From contig NZ_DOEH01000029.1 in NCBI RefSeq assembly GCF_003533305.1, positions 1 to 33,482 of the forward strand: a stretch of DNA of 33,482 nt, written 5' to 3'. Of the stretch, positions 30,197-33,482 are shown piece by piece. A program made the translations under genes and the position numbers. Under the pieces are notes generated by a model. It saw nothing but the letters and a program-made list of their open reading frames with translations, was not told the origin of the DNA and searched no databases. The DNA is from Providencia sp. GTDB taxonomy: Bacteria > Pseudomonadota > Gammaproteobacteria > Enterobacterales > Enterobacteriaceae. Within the stretch, counting starts at the first letter, position 1. Each line of letters starts with the position of its first letter.

Positions 30197-31384
30197 TTAC
30201 ACTAAACCACGAATAGCTGCCCAATAAATACCTCTATTGAAGCCATTTCTTAATAATCCACCTAATTTAGTTGGGGGGGTTGGGATCACGTCATGCTTAT
30301 AATCATATTGCAGTGGCATACCTGAATATAATCCCATTTGTGCAACCGCCTGAACGCGTCCATCATAAATTGCAGCTGGATAACCATAAGTTATCTCACC
30401 GCAAATATTATCAGCAATAATAGCCGCCTGATTATGGCAGCTACCACCTGCCTTACTAATAGGAAGGTCGACTGTATCACCAATGACATAAACGCCATCA
30501 ACACCATAAACTTGCATCGTTTCATGGTCGGTTGGTAGCCAACCCTCACCATTATTGTGTTCGCTTAGACCTGTATTAATAACCGCCTCAACCGCAGTAA
30601 TTGGTGGTGTGCTAATTAAAATATCAAATGGTTGTTCATCACCTTCTTTTGAATACGCAATTTTTTTCTCCGGATCAACATTACTTAATGTAAACCCACG
30701 CTGCGCCTTAATATTTTTAATATTAAATATTTCTGGGATAACTTCACAAACAGGCTGTTGCATGAAGAGACAATTACGTAATAATTGAGATACCGTTGGG
30801 TAAGTATAAACAATCTCAATATTATCTCTTACCCGACGTTTACGTAAAAAATCATCCAACATCAACGTTGTTTCCATTGGTGCAATTCCACATTGATGAG
30901 GAACATTAGGTGTTTCTGGAAAAGATACAGTAATAAAAATCCGCCCTTTCTCAATTTTAGATAATTGATCTGCTAATTTTCGAGCAGGTTCATATGCATA
31001 AAAATGATTCCCGATCTCTTTCAACCCTTCAATTTTGTCAGGTCTTGGTACGCATCCTGTAGCGACAACCAAATAATCATAATTATACTTTTTACCCTTT
31101 ATTGATTTAAGTTCTTTATTTTTAAAATCAAATAACTCGACTTTATCAATCACTAATTCAATCTCAGGGCGTAATAATGATTGTTCACTACGGCTCAACT
31201 CTTCTTTAAAGAAAAGATTAAAAGCCACATACATAAATGCAGGCTTATAATAATGCATAGGATTATCAGTAATTAACGTTATTTTTATTTTTTTAGAGAA
31301 AATATCTTTATTAAGTTTTCTTGCCAAAATATTGGCCAGCATTGTCCCACCGGTACCACCACCAACAATAACTATATTTATCAT
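30197..31384 (-). CDS. Sulfide:quinone oxidoreductase-like FAD protein
   Basis: The 395-residue flavoprotein starts with the dinucleotide-binding INIVIVGGGTGGTMLANIL and has a second FAD motif DGVYVIGDTVDLP. In SQR, two or three cysteines make the redox centre that oxidises sulfide to polysulfide and passes electrons to quinone; here Cys111 (VATGCVPRP), Cys165 (PHQCGIAPMETT) and Cys316 (AGGSCHNQA) lie close to those positions. The third is in a slightly different context from classical SQR, so the subtype is open. MHYYKPAFMYVA and the amphipathic C-terminus GGLLRNGFNRGIYWAA suit peripheral membrane attachment. Alternatives are a flavocytochrome-c-like or NADH-type oxidoreductase. It is the first gene of the operon with DUF1641 and megL. 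AAGGTG lies ten bases before ATG 31384, weaker than the AGGAGG of the small ORF upstream. Confidence 0.5.
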   Translation of the reverse strand: MINIVIVGGGTGGTMLANILARKLNKDIFSKKIKITLITDNPMHYYKPAFMYVAFNLFFKEELSRSEQSLLRPEIELVIDKVELFDFKNKELKSIKGKKYNYDYLVVATGCVPRPDKIEGLKEIGNHFYAYEPARKLADQLSKIEKGRIFITVSFPETPNVPHQCGIAPMETTLMLDDFLRKRRVRDNIEIVYTYPTVSQLLRNCLFMQQPVCEVIPEIFNIKNIKAQRGFTLSNVDPEKKIAYSKEGDEQPFDILISTPPITAVEAVINTGLSEHNNGEGWLPTDHETMQVYGVDGVYVIGDTVDLPISKAGGSCHNQAAIIADNICGEITYGYPAAIYDGRVQAVAQMGLYSGMPLQYDYKHDVIPTPPTKLGGLLRNGFNRGIYWAAIRGLV

Positions 31385-31412
31385 GATATTTCATCACCTT
31401 AACTTAATAAAA

Positions 31413-31427
31413 TTACCAATAGAGCAT
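31413..31427 (-). CDS. Candidate four-codon leader peptide (Met-Leu-Tyr-Trp)
   Basis: A perfect Shine-Dalgarno AGGAGG (31434-31439) lies six bases before ATG 31427, which opens ATG CTC TAT TGG TAA. It is out of frame with the SQR-like gene 28 bases further on and cannot be its start, because that protein's Rossmann fold begins right at residue 2. It may be an attenuation or coupling peptide. Translation is not shown. Confidence 0.5.
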   Translation of the reverse strand: MLYW

Positions 31428-31436
31428 GCACTTCCT

Positions 31437-31472
31437 CCTATAAATATAGGTTATTTTAAATAATAACCTATA
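31437..31472 (-). promoter_or_regulatory. Perfect inverted repeat and competing hairpin in the SQR operon leader
   Basis: TATAGGTTATT (31445-31455) and AATAACCTATA (31462-31472) form a perfect 11-bp inverted repeat with a 6-base spacer, a possible operator. In RNA (minus strand) the second arm can instead pair with the next TATAGG (CCTAT-ATTT-ATAGG, 31438-31451), which reaches into the AGGAGG of the small ORF, so the two hairpins exclude each other. The region 31385-31601 otherwise holds no gene and must contain the promoter. Confidence 0.5.
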
Positions 31473-31601
31473 CAATAAATTGAATATAATTAGCTAAATA
31501 ACAAGAAAAACTAATCACATTAAAATATAAAACCATCAGAATAAATAAACATAAAAATAATTATTTCAATTACTATTTCAAATAGAAACTGTATCACTGA
31601 T

Positions 31602-32177
31602 TTATTTTATATATGAGTAATGACCCACTATTTTCCATTGAAATAAAACATCCTCAGAAACCTGACCATACCCAATGTTATGCATAATAAGATAGTTTTG
31701 GTTATTGGTAGATTTTATCGATGTCACAATACCAATATGAGGTCGACCATTATCCAAACGCCATGAAACTATATCCCCTGGAATATAATCTTTTACATTT
31801 TGAGTAATAGGCTTATTCATTCCCTTTCGAGCAAAAAATGTCTCTAAATTAGGTACACGCCGATGATCAATATTGGTATCTGGCTTATTTAGACCCCACA
31901 TACGTTTACTTGGATATTGGCTGAAATTATTTTTTATGTCTTCATGCAAACGCTGCTGTAGGTCAATACCTAATTTACGATAACTACGGATAACTACATC
32001 AGAACAAACTCCGTAGTTTTCAGGTACATCACCATTTGGATAAGTTATTTTTCTGTATGAAGAATCATACATGACGAGGCGAGGAAGCTGTTCCGCGTAC
32101 TTAGCTAATTCAAGGCTTGTGTTGCCTATTGCATAGGAAGAACACAATAAAATAGTTAGCGACAATAATAGTTTCAA
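31602..32177 (-). CDS. DUF1287 secreted protein, NlpC/P60-like fold
   Basis: The 191-residue protein has a signal peptide (MKLLLSLTILLCSSYAIG, cleavage near residue 18). The body matches DUF1287: YPNGDVPENYGVCSDVVIRS with the putative catalytic cysteine, then GIDLQQRLHEDI, NIDHRRVPNLETFF, DYIPGDIVSWRL and GRPHIGIVTS with a likely catalytic histidine. The Cys/His arrangement is like papain-type cell-wall peptidases; activity in this family is not firmly known. The start is unusual: codon 1 is TTG, an in-frame TGA stands directly before it, and GGGG lies about nine bases upstream; an ATG four bases earlier is in another frame. It is 69 bases behind yafD on the same strand. Confidence 0.5.
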   Translation of the reverse strand: MKLLLSLTILLCSSYAIGNTSLELAKYAEQLPRLVMYDSSYRKITYPNGDVPENYGVCSDVVIRSYRKLGIDLQQRLHEDIKNNFSQYPSKRMWGLNKPDTNIDHRRVPNLETFFARKGMNKPITQNVKDYIPGDIVSWRLDNGRPHIGIVTSIKSTNNQNYLIMHNIGYGQVSEDVLFQWKIVGHYSYIK

Positions 32178-32246
32178 TCATTAATCCCCACAAATGTTGA
32201 TTATAAAATCTACAACAATTATGAAGAAAAATAAGGTGTTAAAATC

Positions 32247-33041
32247 CTAAATATTAAGCAAACTAAATTGTGTAATGATAGGATTGTGATCAGAAGCATC
32301 GGTATTTAACACATGGCTATCGTTAGCTTGTAAGCCACGATAAAATAAATAATCTAAAGGCCGACCAAATGCTTTTGTACGCTGATCATCATTATAATTT
32401 ATTTCTTTCAATCCAATGCTACGTACAAAACGCTTAAGCGCATTCACCCTTTGGCGACTCCAAGCATTAAAGTCTCCCGCTAGGATAACAGGGCCTACAT
32501 GCTTTCCAATCTGCTCCCCAAGTTTGTTAAGTTGCCTTGTATAAACATCAACACCAAAACTAAAATTAATTGCATGAACATTCGCTACCATCAGCTGTTT
32601 CCCATTAGGAAGCGGGTAGACAGTAATCAAGGCCGATTTGGCCAAACGTAATAAGGGTTCTTTTTCACGTAAAGGACAACAATAGATAGGATGCGCAGTC
32701 GCAAGCGTCATCACGCCAGCAGGGTGAGGTGAAAAAGGCAATGCGGGAACCTGATCTGCAATTAATTTATGGAAAGCCGCAAAACTAACAAGCTCAGGAG
32801 ACATTTGAGCCTCTTGTAGCAGTATTAATTTTTTATCTTTAATTAGCTCAGCTAAGACAATCTTCCAATTTGGCCGCTGTTGCTTATAAATATTCCAAAT
32901 CACCACATCAAGAGTCTCGCCCGCAGCAAATAAAGGTAATCCAATCGGCAGCGACTCCCCTAACATATGTACAGCCATAGGTTGAATACGCTCAGCGGGC
33001 TGACCTGCTATATATCGAACAGAATAGGTTCTTTTCGCCAC
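32247..33041 (-). CDS. yafD: UPF0294 protein YafD, endonuclease/exonuclease/phosphatase fold
   Basis: The 264-residue protein is recognised from its close match to E. coli Yaf[14 protein letters not shown] at the start, [93 protein letters not shown] and TDASDHNPI. These hold the metal and active-site residues of the EEP fold (Asn, Glu, Asp-Phe-Asn, Asp-His). The substrate is unknown. It starts with GTG at 33041, at the same place as the E. coli protein, with AGGA about ten bases upstream. No signal peptide is seen. Confidence 0.5.
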   Translation of the reverse strand: MAKRTYSVRYIAGQPAERIQPMAVHMLGESLPIGLPLFAAGETLDVVIWNIYKQQRPNWKIVLAELIKDKKLILLQEAQMSPELVSFAAFHKLIADQVPALPFSPHPAGVMTLATAHPIYCCPLREKEPLLRLAKSALITVYPLPNGKQLMVANVHAINFSFGVDVYTRQLNKLGEQIGKHVGPVILAGDFNAWSRQRVNALKRFVRSIGLKEINYNDDQRTKAFGRPLDYLFYRGLQANDSHVLNTDASDHNPIITQFSLLNI

Positions 33042-33362
33042 GTTTCGAGTTCCTACATAATGGAGATTTCAATTTTACTCTAGTTTTGACTTCACTCACT
33101 AGGTTGCAGTATATCAAACATAGCAGGTGATATCTTATGAAGTTGAGTCAAAGCTTTTAGTATTAAGAATGATATGTTTAAACAATACTAACGCTATAGT
33201 AAAAAAAACCACTAAGATCAAATTCATCAATCTGTAGGCTATTCAAAATTCAAATTTTTTTCGTCAGCCCCGAGCCTTTATTCAAGTGGAGCTGAGCCTT
33301 AATCACCGAAGGGTATCGATTTAATTTCGCATGGTTGTTTGCGTATTTTGATGGAGTCATTG
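33042..33362. other. AT-rich spacer upstream of yafD
   Basis: No gene is recognised in these 320 bases. The yafD promoter must be in the first part. Base composition shifts to higher G+C from about 33260 on, without recognisable terminal repeats or a tRNA. Confidence 0.5.
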
Positions 33363-33482
33363 TCAATGTTTAAACGGCCATCGACTCTCCCTCAGCGAGG
33401 GCTTGACTGTCATTACGGTTTGTCCGCGATTCAACGTTTCCGCATCGGATTGCTCAAATCCCCAACGCAAAAAAGCCACCCA
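33363..33482 (-). CDS. Possible C-terminal end of an unidentified gene
   Basis: A minus-strand frame is open from the window edge for 39 codons to a TGA at 33363 (WVAFLRWGFEQSDAET, then RGQTVMTVKPSLRESRWPF). The composition is more gene-like than the neighbouring spacer, and the segment is amphipathic with a basic end. I do not recognise the family. The plus-strand frame from ATG 33350 is also open to the edge, so the coding strand is uncertain. Confidence 0.5.
   Translation of the reverse strand, partial: WVAFLRWGFEQSDAETLNRGQTVMTVKPSLRESRWPFKH

Noticed and set aside
31385..31601. SAM or SAH riboswitch in the sulfur operon leader
   Set aside because: The leader is too short and AT-rich and lacks the multi-helix core; only the dyad and small hairpin are present.
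33350..33482. Plus-strand frame from ATG 33350 open to the window edge
   Set aside because: It has no ribosome site and competes with the minus-strand frame; neither is recognised, so it is not called.

Overview
The window reads as chromosomal DNA of an AT-rich enterobacterium. The most likely group is Morganellaceae, with Providencia the best guess and Proteus or a relative the alternative. The reasons are the conserved core order mutS / rpoS-nlpD-pcm-surE-truD-ispF-ispD-ftsB / cysCND / cysHIJ-queD / queE, cysG lying inside the cysDNC operon rather than beside nirBD, an ERIC-type repeat, and an hcp-vgrG-effector cassette of the type known from Proteus. The genus is an inference; no 16S rRNA or other marker is present.

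Layout. (1) 1-4867, minus strand: a type VI secretion cassette, hcp > terminator > vgrG > DUF4123 chaperone > large effector. The effector's C-terminal toxin lies beyond base 1. (2) 4868-6245: AT-rich spacer, a truncated DUF4102-type integrase, and three copies of a 12-bp repeat beside its start; this looks like the scar of a mobile element next to mutS. (3) 6246-12717: mutS and miaE (plus strand), converging through a bidirectional terminator on rpoS and nlpD, with pcm behind them. (4) 12714-16099: a tightly packed, overlapping housekeeping block ftsB-ispD-ispF-truD-surE-pcm, read on the minus strand. (5) 16259-25333: assimilatory sulfate reduction in two minus-strand operons. cysGDNC makes APS/PAPS and siroheme; cysJIH reduces PAPS to sulfite and then to sulfide. 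The spacer between them, which carries CRISPR-cas in some relatives such as E. coli, is empty here. (6) 25659-26948: queD and queE for queuosine, with an ERIC element between them. (7) 27126-31601: a ProY-like amino-acid permease, convergent with an operon of a sulfide:quinone-reductase-like flavoprotein, a DUF1641 protein and methionine gamma-lyase. (8) 31602-33041: a DUF1287 secreted protein and yafD; the last ~440 bases hold no recognised gene.

The part I judge most worth attention is the sulfur-catabolism operon in region 7. It pairs an enzyme that releases methanethiol or H2S with a flavoprotein of the sulfide-oxidising family. Its 217-base leader contains a perfect 11-bp inverted repeat, a second overlapping hairpin that would compete with it, and a textbook Shine-Dalgarno that serves only a four-codon ORF. 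The T6SS effector and the integrase scar are the other accessory features. Everything else is ordinary core genome, annotated with corrected start codons where upstream in-frame starts lack a ribosome binding site.
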